Shown: positions 1 to 8,406, numbered from the stretch's first letter. The stretch: DNA of 13,030 nucleotides from Verrucomicrobiales bacterium (GCA_023253615.1 JALRFZ010000194.1:1-13030), one strand, 5' to 3'. Made by a program: numbers and translations. The notes: generated from the sequence alone by a model not told the origin.

Positions 1-403
1 CGCTCGTGTCGAACATGCCCATGCCCCACTTGCCCATGCAGGCCGTCGCGTATCCGGCGGACTTCAGCACCTGCGCGACCGTGATCGTTTCCTCCTGCAA
101 CGGCTTCTGGCCCTCGGGTTGGATCTCGCGGTTCGCGCGGACCGGACAATGGCCGGTGTGCAGTCCGGTCATGAGCGAGGCCCGCGATGGCGCGCACACG
201 CTGGTGCCGGAGTAGAGCTGGGGAAAGCGCGTCCCCTCCGCCGCCATGCGGTCGAGGTGCGGCGTCTGGATCCGCTTCTGCCCGTAGCACCCGAGATCGC
301 CCTGGGCGAGGTCGTCGCAAAGGATGAAGATCAGATTCGGCCGCTCCGCCGCCGAGGCACAGGCGGAGAAGACGAGCAGGGCGATGGCGGGCAGGAGTCT
401 CAT
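1..403 (-). CDS. Sulfatase (arylsulfatase family), N-terminal 134 residues only; runs off the left edge
   Basis: This gene would hydrolyse sulfate esters outside the cytoplasm, probably on a glycan. Reading from the ATG at 403, the protein begins with a short hydrophobic signal (residues 1-19, ending ASA-AE); Cys15 in FSAC gives a possible but non-ideal lipobox. [12 protein letters not shown] (21-32) supplies the paired metal-binding Asp30/Asp31 of the sulfatase fold. VCAPSR places Cys70 in the C-x-P-S-R motif, which a formylglycine-generating enzyme converts to formylglycine in this family. [13 protein letters not shown] (115-127) is the family's GKW motif. The C-terminal two thirds lie outside the window. 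An in-frame ATG at 415 is an alternative start adding four residues. The gene is divergent from the isomerase at 497. The family is certain; the substrate cannot be told. Confidence 0.93.
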   Translation of the reverse strand, partial: MRLLPAIALLVFSACASAAERPNLIFILCDDLAQGDLGCYGQKRIQTPHLDRMAAEGTRFPQLYSGTSVCAPSRASLMTGLHTGHCPVRANREIQPEGQKPLQEETITVAQVLKSAGYATACMGKWGMGMFDTS

Positions 404-496
404 GGTCGGGAGCATGATCAACACCGGCGTCCATGGCAAGTCTTTGGCGCATCCGCGATCATTGACGCCGCCGCCCGGACCTGCCAAGCTCACCGC
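404..496. other. Divergent intergenic spacer
   Basis: This 93-bp gap separates the minus-strand sulfatase from the plus-strand isomerase and must hold the promoters of both, unless the second sulfatase start at 415 is used. A TTGACG at 462-467 resembles a -35 box for the plus gene, but I see no convincing -10 at the right distance. No Shine-Dalgarno is evident before either start. Confidence 0.4.
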
Positions 497-1432
497 ATGA
501 ATCGACGCCAGTTTGTCCGCTCCTCCATGGTCCTCGCCACCGCCCTGCCCGCCGCCTCCCTCGCCGCCGGGGGAGGATCACGGAAATTCACCCTTGCCCT
601 CACTCCCGGCAGCATCGGCGTCTCCGTGAAGAGCCAGAAGGAGCTGAACGAACTCGCCGCCAAGCACGGCTTTGAATCGGTCGAACCCCGTGGCGAAGAA
701 CTCGCCGGCATGGACGCCACCCAACTCGAGGAAACTCTCGCCGATCTCAAGGCCAAAAACCTCGCCTGGGCCGCCGCGGGCCTGCCGGTCGATTTCCGAA
801 AGGACGACACGACTTTCCGTGAGGGGCTCGCCAAGCTGCCCGCCATCGCCGCCGGACTCCAGCGCGCCGGTGCCACCCGCATGGGGACCTGGCTGATGCC
901 GAGCCACGACGAGCTGACCTACAACCAAAACTTCAAACAACACGCCGACCGCCTCCGCGAAATCACGAAGATCCTGAAGGACCACGACCTCCGTCTCGGG
1001 CTCGAATACGTCGGCACGCAACTGCTGCTGGTGAAAGGGCGTTATCCTTTCCTCCATACCCTCGCTGAAACCCGCGAGCTGATCGCCGCGATCGGCACCG
1101 GCAATGTCGGCCTCGTCCTCGACACCTGGCACTGGTGGACCGCGAACGACACCGTCGAAGACCTTCTTTCACTGAAGAACGAAGACGTCGTCACCGTCGA
1201 TCTCAACGACGCGCCGAAAGGACTCGAAAAGCGCGACCAGCAGGACAACGCCCGCGAACTCCCCGCCGCCACCGGGATGATCGATGTCGCCAGCTTCGTG
1301 AAAGCGCTCATCGAGATCGGCTACGACGGCCCCATCCGCCCCGAGCCCTTCAACAAGGTTCTCAACGAACTCGACAACGAAGCCGCCTGCGCCGCGACGA
1401 TTGCCGCGATGAAGAAAGCCGTCTCCGCCTGA
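497..1432 (+). CDS. Exported TIM-barrel sugar phosphate isomerase/epimerase-like protein
   Basis: This 311-residue protein looks like a member of the xylose-isomerase-like TIM-barrel superfamily (sugar phosphate isomerase/epimerase, AP endonuclease family 2), which uses a divalent metal to isomerise or epimerise sugars. The ATG at 497 is chosen because it begins a twin-arginine signal (RRQFV at residues 3-7, then a hydrophobic stretch to about residue 24), so export by Tat to the periplasm is likely. Candidate metal ligands sit at strand ends: Glu170 (LGLEYVG), Asp209 and His212 (LDTWHWW), Asp235 (VDLND) and Glu283 (RPEPFN). Its size fits a single-domain family member. It lies 70 bp before the hydrolase at 1503 and may be co-transcribed with it, although the heptamer array intervenes. 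A longer reading frame to 119 is antisense to the sulfatase and not credible. The exact substrate is unknown. Confidence 0.88.
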   Translation: MNRRQFVRSSMVLATALPAASLAAGGGSRKFTLALTPGSIGVSVKSQKELNELAAKHGFESVEPRGEELAGMDATQLEETLADLKAKNLAWAAAGLPVDFRKDDTTFREGLAKLPAIAAGLQRAGATRMGTWLMPSHDELTYNQNFKQHADRLREITKILKDHDLRLGLEYVGTQLLLVKGRYPFLHTLAETRELIAAIGTGNVGLVLDTWHWWTANDTVEDLLSLKNEDVVTVDLNDAPKGLEKRDQQDNARELPAATGMIDVASFVKALIEIGYDGPIRPEPFNKVLNELDNEAACAATIAAMKKAVSA

Positions 1433-1494
1433 TCATTCGTCATTCGTCATTCGTCATTCGTCATTCGTCATTCGTCATTCGTCATTCGTCATTC
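1433..1494. repeat. Perfect heptamer tandem array, unit CATTCGT, about 8.9 copies
   Basis: Eight perfect copies of CATTCGT run from 1434 to 1489, and period-7 identity extends over 1433-1494. The array starts one base after the isomerase stop codon and ends nine bases before the ATG at 1503, filling almost the whole gap. Arrays this uniform expand and contract by replication slippage. Read on the plus strand it has no stop in any frame; read on the minus strand each unit holds an overlapping ATGA. Confidence 0.98.
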
Positions 1495-1502
1495 TCCACG
1501 AC

Positions 1503-2828
1503 ATGCGTCCCGCCCTCATCCTCCTCACCATCCTGTCCACGATCGCCTTCTCGATCGCCCAGGTCGCTCCCTACGACCAGGCTCCGCCGGTCGAGCCTCC
1601 CTATTACCGTGTCCGCTACGAGGCCTCGACGAAACCGGGCGAATTGATCTTCCCGGTGCAATACACCGTGTGGATTCCCGAAGGCGTGAAGACGATCCGG
1701 GGCGTCATCGTCCACCAGCACGGATGCGGCGAAGGATCTTGCAAATCGGGACAAACGGGAGCCTTCGACCTCCATTGGCAGGCTCTCGCGAAGCAGCACG
1801 ATTGCGCGCTCCTTTCGCCCTCCTACGAACAGCCCGACAAGGCCGACTGCCAGATGTGGTGCGATCCCCGCAACGGATCCGATGCCGCCTTTCAAAAGGC
1901 CCTCGCTGATCTCGGCTCTGCGAGCGGACATCCCGAACTCGCGATCGTTCCGTGGGCGCTTTGGGGACACAGCGGCGGCGGTCACTGGAGCGGCGGCATG
2001 ACCCTTCTCCATCCCGATCGGGTCGCCGCGGTCTGGCTCCGCTCCGGTGTTCCCCTCCTCGAGGTGAATCCTGACAGAGCCACCATCAAGACGCACGTCA
2101 TCTCCGAAGGTTCCCTCGGCGTTCCCATCATGTGCAATCCCGGCACGAAGGAGGGTGTCACCGTGAAGGAGGGCCGCTTCGCCGGAGTCTGGCCTTCGAA
2201 CGAGACCTTCTTCACGAAGATGCGGGCGAAGGGCGCGCTCATTGGAGTTGCGGTCGATCCCCTCACCGCCCACGAATGCGGGAACCAGCGCTACCTCGCG
2301 ATTCCGTGGCTCGACGCGTGCCTCTCCGCCCGCCTTCCGGAGAAGTCCGGCGATCCTCTGAAACCGATGCCCACCGACAAAGCCTGGCATGCCGAATTGC
2401 TGGCCACCGAGGCGCTGCCAATCGCGGAGTTCAAAGGCGACAAGACAAAGGCGGTCTGGCTCCCGAACGAAGTGGTCGCAAAACAATGGATGCAGTACGT
2501 GACGGACACCGCAGTGACCGACAACACCCCTCCTCCCGCCCCTTCCGCACCGGTGGTGAAGGGCAACGAACTCACCTGGACCGCCGAAGCCGATCTCGAA
2601 AGCGGACTCGCGAAGTTTCTCATCGAGCGCGATGGAAAAGTCATCGCGACGGTTCCCGAGGACGGAAAAAATCCCTTTGGCCGACCGATCTTCCAAGGTC
2701 TTCAATACAGCGATACTCCTCTCACTCCGCTGGTGGAAATGCGCCATACCGATGAGACGGCCGAGGCGGGGAAAAGTCACGCGTATCGGATCATCGCGGA
2801 GAATACGGTCGGCTTGCAGTCGAAGTGA
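1503..2828 (+). CDS. Secreted alpha/beta-hydrolase (esterase-like) with fibronectin-III-like C-terminal domain
   Basis: This 441-residue protein starts at ATG 1503 with a Sec signal peptide (residues 1-20, hydrophobic core then SIAQ). Residues about 50-300 look like an alpha/beta hydrolase. HQHGCGEG (71-78) resembles the oxyanion-hole HGCG seen in PHB-depolymerase/feruloyl-esterase-like enzymes. WGHSGGGHW (154-162) is a nucleophile elbow with Ser157, and HECG near 257-260 may give the catalytic His. Eight cysteines (75, 80, 101, 116, 120, 211, 259, 273) suit a disulfide-stabilised periplasmic or secreted protein. After a proline-rich linker (343-350), residues 351-441 ([24 protein letters not shown] and on) look like a fibronectin type III domain, often used for carbohydrate or surface association. 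I infer an esterase, perhaps on acylated polysaccharide; the substrate is not shown. No Shine-Dalgarno is visible. It probably follows the isomerase in one transcript. Confidence 0.83.
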   Translation: MRPALILLTILSTIAFSIAQVAPYDQAPPVEPPYYRVRYEASTKPGELIFPVQYTVWIPEGVKTIRGVIVHQHGCGEGSCKSGQTGAFDLHWQALAKQHDCALLSPSYEQPDKADCQMWCDPRNGSDAAFQKALADLGSASGHPELAIVPWALWGHSGGGHWSGGMTLLHPDRVAAVWLRSGVPLLEVNPDRATIKTHVISEGSLGVPIMCNPGTKEGVTVKEGRFAGVWPSNETFFTKMRAKGALIGVAVDPLTAHECGNQRYLAIPWLDACLSARLPEKSGDPLKPMPTDKAWHAELLATEALPIAEFKGDKTKAVWLPNEVVAKQWMQYVTDTAVTDNTPPPAPSAPVVKGNELTWTAEADLESGLAKFLIERDGKVIATVPEDGKNPFGRPIFQGLQYSDTPLTPLVEMRHTDETAEAGKSHAYRIIAENTVGLQSK

Positions 2829-2869
2829 TCGAATCTTTCTGCGCTTACCCGCTGACGCGTCCGAGGAGC

Positions 2870-2898
2870 ACAAGAGTAAGGAGACGGAACACTCTTGT
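2870..2898. repeat. 8-bp perfect inverted repeat in the hydrolase-SDR gap
   Basis: ACAAGAGT (2870-2877) and ACTCTTGT (2891-2898) are exact reverse complements separated by 13 bases. They lie in the 123-bp spacer between the hydrolase stop and the dehydrogenase start. The hairpin could end transcription of the hydrolase gene, but no T-run follows it directly (the next T-run, TTTT, is about ten bases on), so it may instead be a short dispersed palindrome or an operator. Confidence 0.5.
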
Positions 2899-2951
2899 CC
2901 CGCCGGTTTTCAACACTGGACACCACGCGCCCCCTCGCTACACTCCGCCCC

Positions 2952-3743
2952 ATGAATCAAGACTGGACCGATCGGATCGTCATCGTCACCGGCGGTGGCG
3001 GGGGCATGGGACAAGCCGCCGCGCGCCGCTTCGCCGCGGCCGGAGCGAAGACCTTCGTCTTCGGTCGCACCCTGGAATCGCTCCAGGAAGCCGCGGCCTC
3101 CTCTCCCCACATCGTTCCCGTGATCTGCGACGTGGCCGATCCTGACAGTGTCACCAACGCCCTTGCCGAAGTCCTTTCCCACGGCGTACCCGACGCCCTC
3201 ATCCACACCGCCGGCATCAACACGCCGGACCGCTTCATGGCCCACGAGGATCCCGCCCGCATCGCCTCGCACCAGGCCTGGCAGCGGGTCATGGACATCA
3301 ACGTCATCGGTGTCGCGAACATGATCCAGGCCGTCGCCAAACCGATGGCGGAAAACGGGGGCGGCCGCATCGTCGTCGTTTCCTCGACCGCCGGGCACGG
3401 CTTCGATTCCTTCGCCGGCGTGCCCTACACCGCCAGCAAGTGGGCCGTACACGGGCTCCTCTTCACCGCGCGCCCCCAGCTCGCCGCCCACGGCATCGTC
3501 ATCTCCGAATACGCGCCCGGCGAGGCCTACACGCCCCTCGTGGAGAAACGCCCCGTCCGCCCGACCGCAGAACATTGCGAGGCGATGATCCAGAGCGACG
3601 ACTGCGCCGAGACCCTCTTCTACATGGCCTCGCAGCCCCACAGCATGAGCGTCATCCAGCTCCCCGTCTACCAGCCCTTCGGCGGCATGCCGCCGCAGAT
3701 CACCGCTCCGTGGCTGGCAGGATTGGAGATCCGGCCGAAGTGA
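2952..3743 (+). CDS. Short-chain dehydrogenase/reductase (classical SDR)
   Basis: This 263-residue cytoplasmic protein is an NAD(P)-dependent oxidoreductase with a Rossmann fold. The cofactor motif is TGGGGGMG at residues 13-20, following the beta-strand RIVIV. The usual NNAG is replaced by HTAG (85-88). The catalytic set is Ser145 in VVSSTAG, Tyr159 and Lys163 in YTASK, with Asn117 in MDINVIG. Length and order match the classical SDR subfamily. The start at ATG 2952 places the glycine motif at the normal distance; an upstream in-frame TTG at 2895 would fall inside the inverted repeat and add a non-homologous tail. No signal peptide is seen, unlike most neighbours. A role in oxidising or reducing a sugar or short alcohol is plausible from context, but the substrate is not readable. 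It converges on the sulfatase with 15 bp between stop codons. Confidence 0.93.
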   Translation: MNQDWTDRIVIVTGGGGGMGQAAARRFAAAGAKTFVFGRTLESLQEAAASSPHIVPVICDVADPDSVTNALAEVLSHGVPDALIHTAGINTPDRFMAHEDPARIASHQAWQRVMDINVIGVANMIQAVAKPMAENGGGRIVVVSSTAGHGFDSFAGVPYTASKWAVHGLLFTARPQLAAHGIVISEYAPGEAYTPLVEKRPVRPTAEHCEAMIQSDDCAETLFYMASQPHSMSVIQLPVYQPFGGMPPQITAPWLAGLEIRPK

Positions 3744-3758
3744 GCGCCCTCCCAGGGT

Positions 3759-5426
3759 TCACCTCCCGGCCCTGACAAACTCCTCTTCGGTAAGGATGCC
3801 GTCTCCGTCCTTGTCGAAGGTCGGGAACCGTCGGAGCCCTTCCTGCTCGTCGGGGAAGCGATGCAGGTATTCCTCGAGCGTCAGCCTGCCGTCGCCGCTC
3901 GTGTCCTTCTGTTTGAAGATCGTCTTGCGATCCGACTTCGGTGCTTCCTTGCCCGTCACCGCTTTCGGAACTCCCGTGCCCCGCGAATCCAGCGGCAAGC
4001 CCGACGCGGCCACGGCATCCCGGGCCGGGCTCGGCGGCAAGGTCTTCACCCAGGCGAGGGCTTTTTCGCTCAACGACTTCACCAAGTCCGGCTCCTTCGC
4101 GGCGAGATCGGTGTTTTCACCCGGATCATTGGGGATGTGATAGAGCTGCGCGCTCCCGCCCTGGTGATCGAGAAAGAGCTTCCAGTCCCCGTCGCGGATC
4201 GCGAGGGCGGGCGGGACGTAGCCGTCCCCGGATCCCTGCACCGTGAAGAGCCACTCCCAATACAGCGCGCTCTCCCTCGGCTTCGCCTCACCGCCAAGCC
4301 ATGGCGCGCTCAAGTCCTCGCCATCGGGCTTCAGTGTCGCCGGCACCTCGACCTTCGCGAGCGAACAGATCGTGGGAAGAAAATCGACCGCACCGACCAC
4401 GCTCGTTTCGTCCACGCGCCCCGCGGGCACCTTGCCGGGCCAACGCACCAAGCCGAAAGTGCGGATGCCGCCCTCGTACATGCTCCGCTTCCTCCCCCGC
4501 AAAGGTCCGGGACTGCCCACCCCGCCATTGGCCGCATTGCTGATCCGGTAATCCTCGGGCCCGTTGTCGCTCGAGAAGACGATGATCGTGTTTTCCGCCA
4601 GCCCCATTTCATCCAGCGCGTCGAGGAGACGGCCGATCTGCGTGTCGAGATCGGTGAGCGAGGCACAAAAGACCTTCATCTGGCTCCCGGGGTCCTTTGC
4701 CTTCGCCAGATACTTTTGCATCCACGGACCAAAAGCCGGGTCGTCGGCCTTCGGCTTCAAATCCGCGTATACCGCGAGTTGTTCCGGCGAAGGATCGAGC
4801 TTCGCATGGGGGATCAGGGTCCAGAGATTCACATAGAAGGGTTGATCCCGGTGCTCGCGGATGAAGGCGATCGTGTCATCGACGAAAAGACCCGTCGCCC
4901 GCGCCCAGAAACCCGGCTTCCGACGTTCCTCCTCGTAGGTCGCACCGTTCCCCGTGACGATCTTTGCATCGTCGAATCCATAGTCCACCGGAGCCGGTGC
5001 CCCGGGGCCCGAACCGAGGTGCCATTTCCCGAAATGCCCCGTGGCATATCCCGCGGACTTCAGCAGATCCGGCAAGGTCGTCACTCCGGCATCGAGCCAG
5101 TCCGGCATCGAGCGGGCTTTGTTTTCCGCGGCATCGGAGAGGTGCCCGTGGATGAGGTGCCTCGACGGATAATGAGAGGTCATGAACGCCGTCCGGCTCG
5201 GGGAACAGACCGTCGCCGCGACGTAGAATTGCTTGAACCAGGTGCCCTCCTTCGCGAGACGATCGAGATTCGGCGTTTTCACATGGGGATGCCCGGCAAA
5301 TCCCGCATCTCCCCACCCCTGGTCGTCGGTGAGGATGAAGATGACGTTGGGTCGGCTCTCCGCGGCGGAGGATAACGGACAGAGCCCCAGGTAGGCGAAT
5401 GCGGGAAGAAGAAGTGACCGGATCAT
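3759..5426 (-). CDS. Secreted sulfatase with two C-terminal EF-hand calcium loops
   Basis: This 555-residue protein starts at ATG 5426 with a signal peptide (residues 1-22, SSAAES). RPNVIFILTDDQGWGD (25-40) carries metal ligands Asp34/Asp35. ATVCSPSRTAF puts Cys74 in the C-x-P-S-R formylglycine motif; GKWH (Lys134, His136) and SSDNG (Asp287/Asn288) complete the active-site set, so all key catalytic residues appear intact. Residues about 385-470 form the usual C-terminal subdomain (ALYWEW, WKLF, ELYH-like AQLYH, DPGE). An extra tail from about 500 contains two canonical EF-hand loops, starting at Asp508 (DTSGDGRLTLEE) and Asp538 (DKDGDGILTEEE). It is the last gene of the minus-strand operon, 67 bp after the propeller-cytochrome gene. 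An in-frame ATG at 5537 would overlap the upstream gene and is not needed. The substrate is probably a sulfated glycan, by context. Confidence 0.95.
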   Translation of the reverse strand: MIRSLLLPAFAYLGLCPLSSAAESRPNVIFILTDDQGWGDAGFAGHPHVKTPNLDRLAKEGTWFKQFYVAATVCSPSRTAFMTSHYPSRHLIHGHLSDAAENKARSMPDWLDAGVTTLPDLLKSAGYATGHFGKWHLGSGPGAPAPVDYGFDDAKIVTGNGATYEEERRKPGFWARATGLFVDDTIAFIREHRDQPFYVNLWTLIPHAKLDPSPEQLAVYADLKPKADDPAFGPWMQKYLAKAKDPGSQMKVFCASLTDLDTQIGRLLDALDEMGLAENTIIVFSSDNGPEDYRISNAANGGVGSPGPLRGRKRSMYEGGIRTFGLVRWPGKVPAGRVDETSVVGAVDFLPTICSLAKVEVPATLKPDGEDLSAPWLGGEAKPRESALYWEWLFTVQGSGDGYVPPALAIRDGDWKLFLDHQGGSAQLYHIPNDPGENTDLAAKEPDLVKSLSEKALAWVKTLPPSPARDAVAASGLPLDSRGTGVPKAVTGKEAPKSDRKTIFKQKDTSGDGRLTLEEYLHRFPDEQEGLRRFPTFDKDGDGILTEEEFVRAGR

Positions 5427-5493
5427 GGCGGGAGTTTGCTTCCGAGAATGCAGAACCGCCCCGCCGATTTCAAGCCCGTCGATCGAAAAGATC

Positions 5494-7737
5494 TCACTTC
5501 GCCGCCGAGACCTCCACGAGGTAATCCACGAGATCATCGATCTGCGATTCCGTCAGGATCGCGCCGATCGGAGGCATGAGGTTCTCCGGGTATCCATCGA
5601 CGAGGAGCGAGTTCGGTTCGAGAATGGATTCGCGGAAATAGGCCGCGTCGGCCACGACCTCCTTCATGGCACCGTCCGCGGAATCGCGCACCCGCCGCTT
5701 CGCCCCGGCGATGCCATGCAGGCTTGGACCGACGAGTTTCGTTCGATCCAGGCTGTGGCAGGCGGCGCAGAAATTCTGGAACAAGACCCGGCCCGCTCCT
5801 CCCTCCGAGATGCGGAAATAAGGCTCCGCCCTTCCGATCGCCCCCGCCGGAGCGGGCAACACCTCGCCGGGATTCCCGGCGGGAAGACGGTTGAGCGTGT
5901 ACCAGAGATCGCCGGTCCAGAGCTGCGCGCCGCCTTCTCCGGCCAGGGATGGCGAGATCCGCACATGGACGACCTCTCCCTCGACGAGACCCGGAATCTC
6001 GAGAAAGACCCGTCGATGGTCCGGCGACACCGAGGCCGACCGCACCTCGGCGGCGCGATGCCGCACCTTCTGTCCGCCATAGGTCTGCGTCGCCTGATAG
6101 CCCCATTGGGTCACATGATAGGCGGCGGGATCCCAGCCCTGGCCCGCCGCCAAGGGCAGGGTGAATCCGATCTCCAGACCGTTCGAGCGGATCCGGGCAT
6201 CAAGAGGTTCAAACACCTTCTCGCCCGTGTAACGGATCCGGCTCAGACCGCTCACGCGGTGGATGAATTCCCGATCATTCCCGCGCGCGATGCCACCGGC
6301 ATAGAGCGTGCCATCATCAGTGAACGCGAAACGGTGGAACAAATGCCGGAATCCCTGTGAAAAGGGGAACACCACCCCCTGCATGACGCCCTCCACTTCC
6401 TCGGGCACGGCACGCTGCAATCCTCCGAAAGTCGCATCGCCGAAAATCACCTGTCCCGCGTAGGGCCCCCACGAATCCGGCAGCACGACCGGCTGGGTCG
6501 GCGAGGCCGCGATTTCGCCCTGGGGCAGCCACACCGCCGGCGGCGTCGCCTGTGGCCGGTCGAAGGGGTGCCAGGGGGGGATGCTCCGGAAGTTGAAGAA
6601 GTCCCCCTCCCTCACCACGACCAGTTTGTTGGCCGGCAGCCATTCCCCCTGGTTGTCGGTGACGAGGATCGATCCATCCGGTCCGAGCCCCATTCCGTCC
6701 GGGGTGCGCAGACCACCCGCGACCACCTCCGTCTCGCCCGTATCCACCTGCACGCGCAGGACGCTCCCGCGCAAGGGAGCCTGGTAGTTGTCTTTGCCGC
6801 GGGCGGCCATGCCGACACTCGCGGAGAAATAAAGGTGATCATCCCGCACCACCGCCCCGAAGAGATACTCGTGATAGTCCATCGTGCAGGGCCAGTCGTG
6901 CGAGAGACAACGGTAGGTCTCGAAAAGACCATCCCCGTCCCCGTCGATCAATTCCGTCGCCTCGTTCTTTTCCGTCACGAAGATCCGCCCCTCGTGGACG
7001 GCGAGCCCCATCGGTTCGCTCAGCCCCCGCGCGATCCTCCGAAAAGGTGGCGGCCCGGATTCATCGTTCGCATCGAGGTCGAGGGAAAAAAGGTCCCCGT
7101 CCCAGGTCGTGAAGAGGAGTTCGTCTTGCCGGCCCATCGCCATGCCGCTGACGCGAAGGGTGAGCGACTCGTCGCGCAGATCAATCGCATCCAGCGCGGG
7201 ATGCAAGCCCCCGAGCTTCTCCCCGAAACCCGGCGAGGCATCGGGAGCGGCGATTTCCTCCGGTAGGGCAAGAAGCGAGAGATTGCCGGCCGTCGCGCCT
7301 TCGAGAACGAGTTTCCGGAAACGCACGGGATGCGGGTATTTCGTGCCGGAGGGCGGGACGAGGAAGATCAACACCGGCAGGCCCGCCCGAATCTTGAATG
7401 TCCCGAGATCGGCGCGCACCCACTCACCTTTCGCCGTCGGGACGACCTCCCAGAAACGGTCGATCCCGTCGAACGACAACTGATAGGCCTGGTTCAACGG
7501 TTTTTCGCAGGCATACTCGATCGAGACGCGGACCTCCTCTTCCTCGTTCGCCCTGACATACCAACCAATCGTCGCCCCGCGGCCGCGCGTGATCTCCAGC
7601 ACGTCGCCGGCATACTCGTTCGGCCCCTTCGCGAAAATCATTGTCGCGGGAAGATCGAGGGTCCGGGAAGACTCCGCCGCGCCGGCGGCGCCAATCACGC
7701 AAAGGATGGCGATGATGAAGGGGAAAAAGGGTTTCAT
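5494..7737 (-). CDS. Propeller dehydrogenase-like protein with C-terminal cytochrome c (PVC membrane-bound dehydrogenase type)
   Basis: This 747-residue protein begins at ATG 7737 with a signal peptide (1-20, GAAGAAES). Residues about 25-148 form a beta-rich module that looks like a carbohydrate-binding-type sandwich (KLVLEG end). Residues about 165-500 have the repeated strands of a glucose/sorbosone-dehydrogenase-like beta-propeller, including SEPMGLAV, IDGDGDGLFETY (a calcium-type loop at 264-270), GGLRTPDGMGLGPDGSILVTDNQGEW and KLVVVREGDFF. The C-terminus is a class I cytochrome c: CAACH at 657-661 binds haem and Met721 (NLMPP) is the probable distal ligand. The likely role is periplasmic oxidation of a sugar or alcohol with electrons passed to haem. 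Its ATG overlaps the TGA of the 215-residue gene (ATGA), so the two are translationally coupled. The substrate and cofactor are inferred from family resemblance. Confidence 0.9.
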   Translation of the reverse strand: MKPFFPFIIAILCVIGAAGAAESSRTLDLPATMIFAKGPNEYAGDVLEITRGRGATIGWYVRANEEEEVRVSIEYACEKPLNQAYQLSFDGIDRFWEVVPTAKGEWVRADLGTFKIRAGLPVLIFLVPPSGTKYPHPVRFRKLVLEGATAGNLSLLALPEEIAAPDASPGFGEKLGGLHPALDAIDLRDESLTLRVSGMAMGRQDELLFTTWDGDLFSLDLDANDESGPPPFRRIARGLSEPMGLAVHEGRIFVTEKNEATELIDGDGDGLFETYRCLSHDWPCTMDYHEYLFGAVVRDDHLYFSASVGMAARGKDNYQAPLRGSVLRVQVDTGETEVVAGGLRTPDGMGLGPDGSILVTDNQGEWLPANKLVVVREGDFFNFRSIPPWHPFDRPQATPPAVWLPQGEIAASPTQPVVLPDSWGPYAGQVIFGDATFGGLQRAVPEEVEGVMQGVVFPFSQGFRHLFHRFAFTDDGTLYAGGIARGNDREFIHRVSGLSRIRYTGEKVFEPLDARIRSNGLEIGFTLPLAAGQGWDPAAYHVTQWGYQATQTYGGQKVRHRAAEVRSASVSPDHRRVFLEIPGLVEGEVVHVRISPSLAGEGGAQLWTGDLWYTLNRLPAGNPGEVLPAPAGAIGRAEPYFRISEGGAGRVLFQNFCAACHSLDRTKLVGPSLHGIAGAKRRVRDSADGAMKEVVADAAYFRESILEPNSLLVDGYPENLMPPIGAILTESQIDDLVDYLVEVSAAK

Positions 7738-8381
7738 GGCAGACTGAGGCGATACCATCCTGATCCCGACAGACCATCGACGGACTTGTCCCCCTCGGTT
7801 CGCAGGGTCCATTTTTCCCGGGTTGCTTCCGGGAGGAGCAAAGACTCGCCATCGCCCAGGCCTTCGACCCGCAGTTCCCGCACCACGAGACCGGCCGCCG
7901 GGGTGGCGAAGACGACACGCTCGTGAAGCCGCAGCCGCAGATTCTCCCGGCTCAATTCCCAGCTCATTTCAATACCGTCTCCTCCCTGTGTACATCCCAG
8001 ATAGCGGATCGCCACAGGGTCGGCTCCTTCGGTCCGGCGCCATCGCCACGGCGTTTTCGCCTTGTCCTCGAAGCGGATGTCGCCTTCCGACCGCGCCACG
8101 AAATCCGACACGACCAGCCCCTTCTTCCCCTCCGGAGCCACCCAGGCCTTGAAGACCAGCGCTCGTTCGAGATCGTACCCCAGCCAGACCTTTCCACCCT
8201 GACAAACCGCCAAGGACCGTGGCACCCCGTCGAGACTGAGGCGGCTGATCAACGCCGGATCGTAGGGAAGCGCTTTTCCGCGTTCCCCGGACCCAACGGA
8301 GGCGACCGAGATCCCGAAGAGCAGAAACGAAAGAAGGGAAAAACCGGTCATCGCCGGATGGATCTGCCGTTGCGTGTTCAT
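7734..8381 (-). CDS. Exported 215-residue protein, partner module of the propeller-cytochrome c protein
   Basis: I do not recognise a named family with certainty. The start at 8381 gives a signal peptide with a hydrophobic core at residues 12-28; Met11 (8351) is an alternative start that removes a polar leader. The mature part is predicted beta-rich. The segment SLDGVPRSLAVCQGGKVWLGYDLERALVFKAW (49-80) resembles, from memory, the beta-sandwich segment found near the start of many large PVC haem/dehydrogenase proteins (pattern: R-L-A, W-L-A-Y-D, C-L-Y-K-A-W). HERVVFATPAAGLVVRELRVEG (153-174) looks like a further sandwich strand pair. GGGA sits just before the ATG as a weak ribosome site. It follows the SGNH-sialidase gene by 25 bp and overlaps the next gene by 4 bp, which argues that the products work together. 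Function unknown. Confidence 0.8.
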   Translation of the reverse strand: MNTQRQIHPAMTGFSLLSFLLFGISVASVGSGERGKALPYDPALISRLSLDGVPRSLAVCQGGKVWLGYDLERALVFKAWVAPEGKKGLVVSDFVARSEGDIRFEDKAKTPWRWRRTEGADPVAIRYLGCTQGGDGIEMSWELSRENLRLRLHERVVFATPAAGLVVRELRVEGLGDGESLLLPEATREKWTLRTEGDKSVDGLSGSGWYRLSLP

Positions 8382-8406
8382 TTTCCCGAATCAAATACGA
8401 ACGCCC

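Noticed and set aside
119..496. Upstream extension of the isomerase reading frame
   Set aside because: It is antisense to the sulfatase gene and would place the Tat signal in the middle of the protein; ATG 497 fits the family.
1433..1494. CRISPR array
   Set aside because: The units are 7 bp and contiguous with no spacers, so it is a simple tandem repeat.
1482..2873. Long open frame on the minus strand opposite the hydrolase gene
   Set aside because: It is rich in Arg and Gly with no domain signature, as expected for the complement of a GC-rich gene, and the plus-strand protein has clear motifs.
2895..2951. TTG start for the short-chain dehydrogenase at 2895
   Set aside because: It would overlap the inverted repeat and add a non-homologous leader; ATG 2952 puts the cofactor motif at the normal distance from the N-terminus.
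3733..3772. Bidirectional terminator between the converging dehydrogenase and sulfatase genes
   Set aside because: Only short matches (GGCCG/CGGCC, CCCT/AGGG) are present, with no T-run; this is too weak in GC-rich DNA.
3861..5375. Long plus-strand open frame opposite the EF-hand sulfatase
   Set aside because: It has no recognisable motif or signal, while the minus strand encodes a complete sulfatase. It is a GC-driven shadow.
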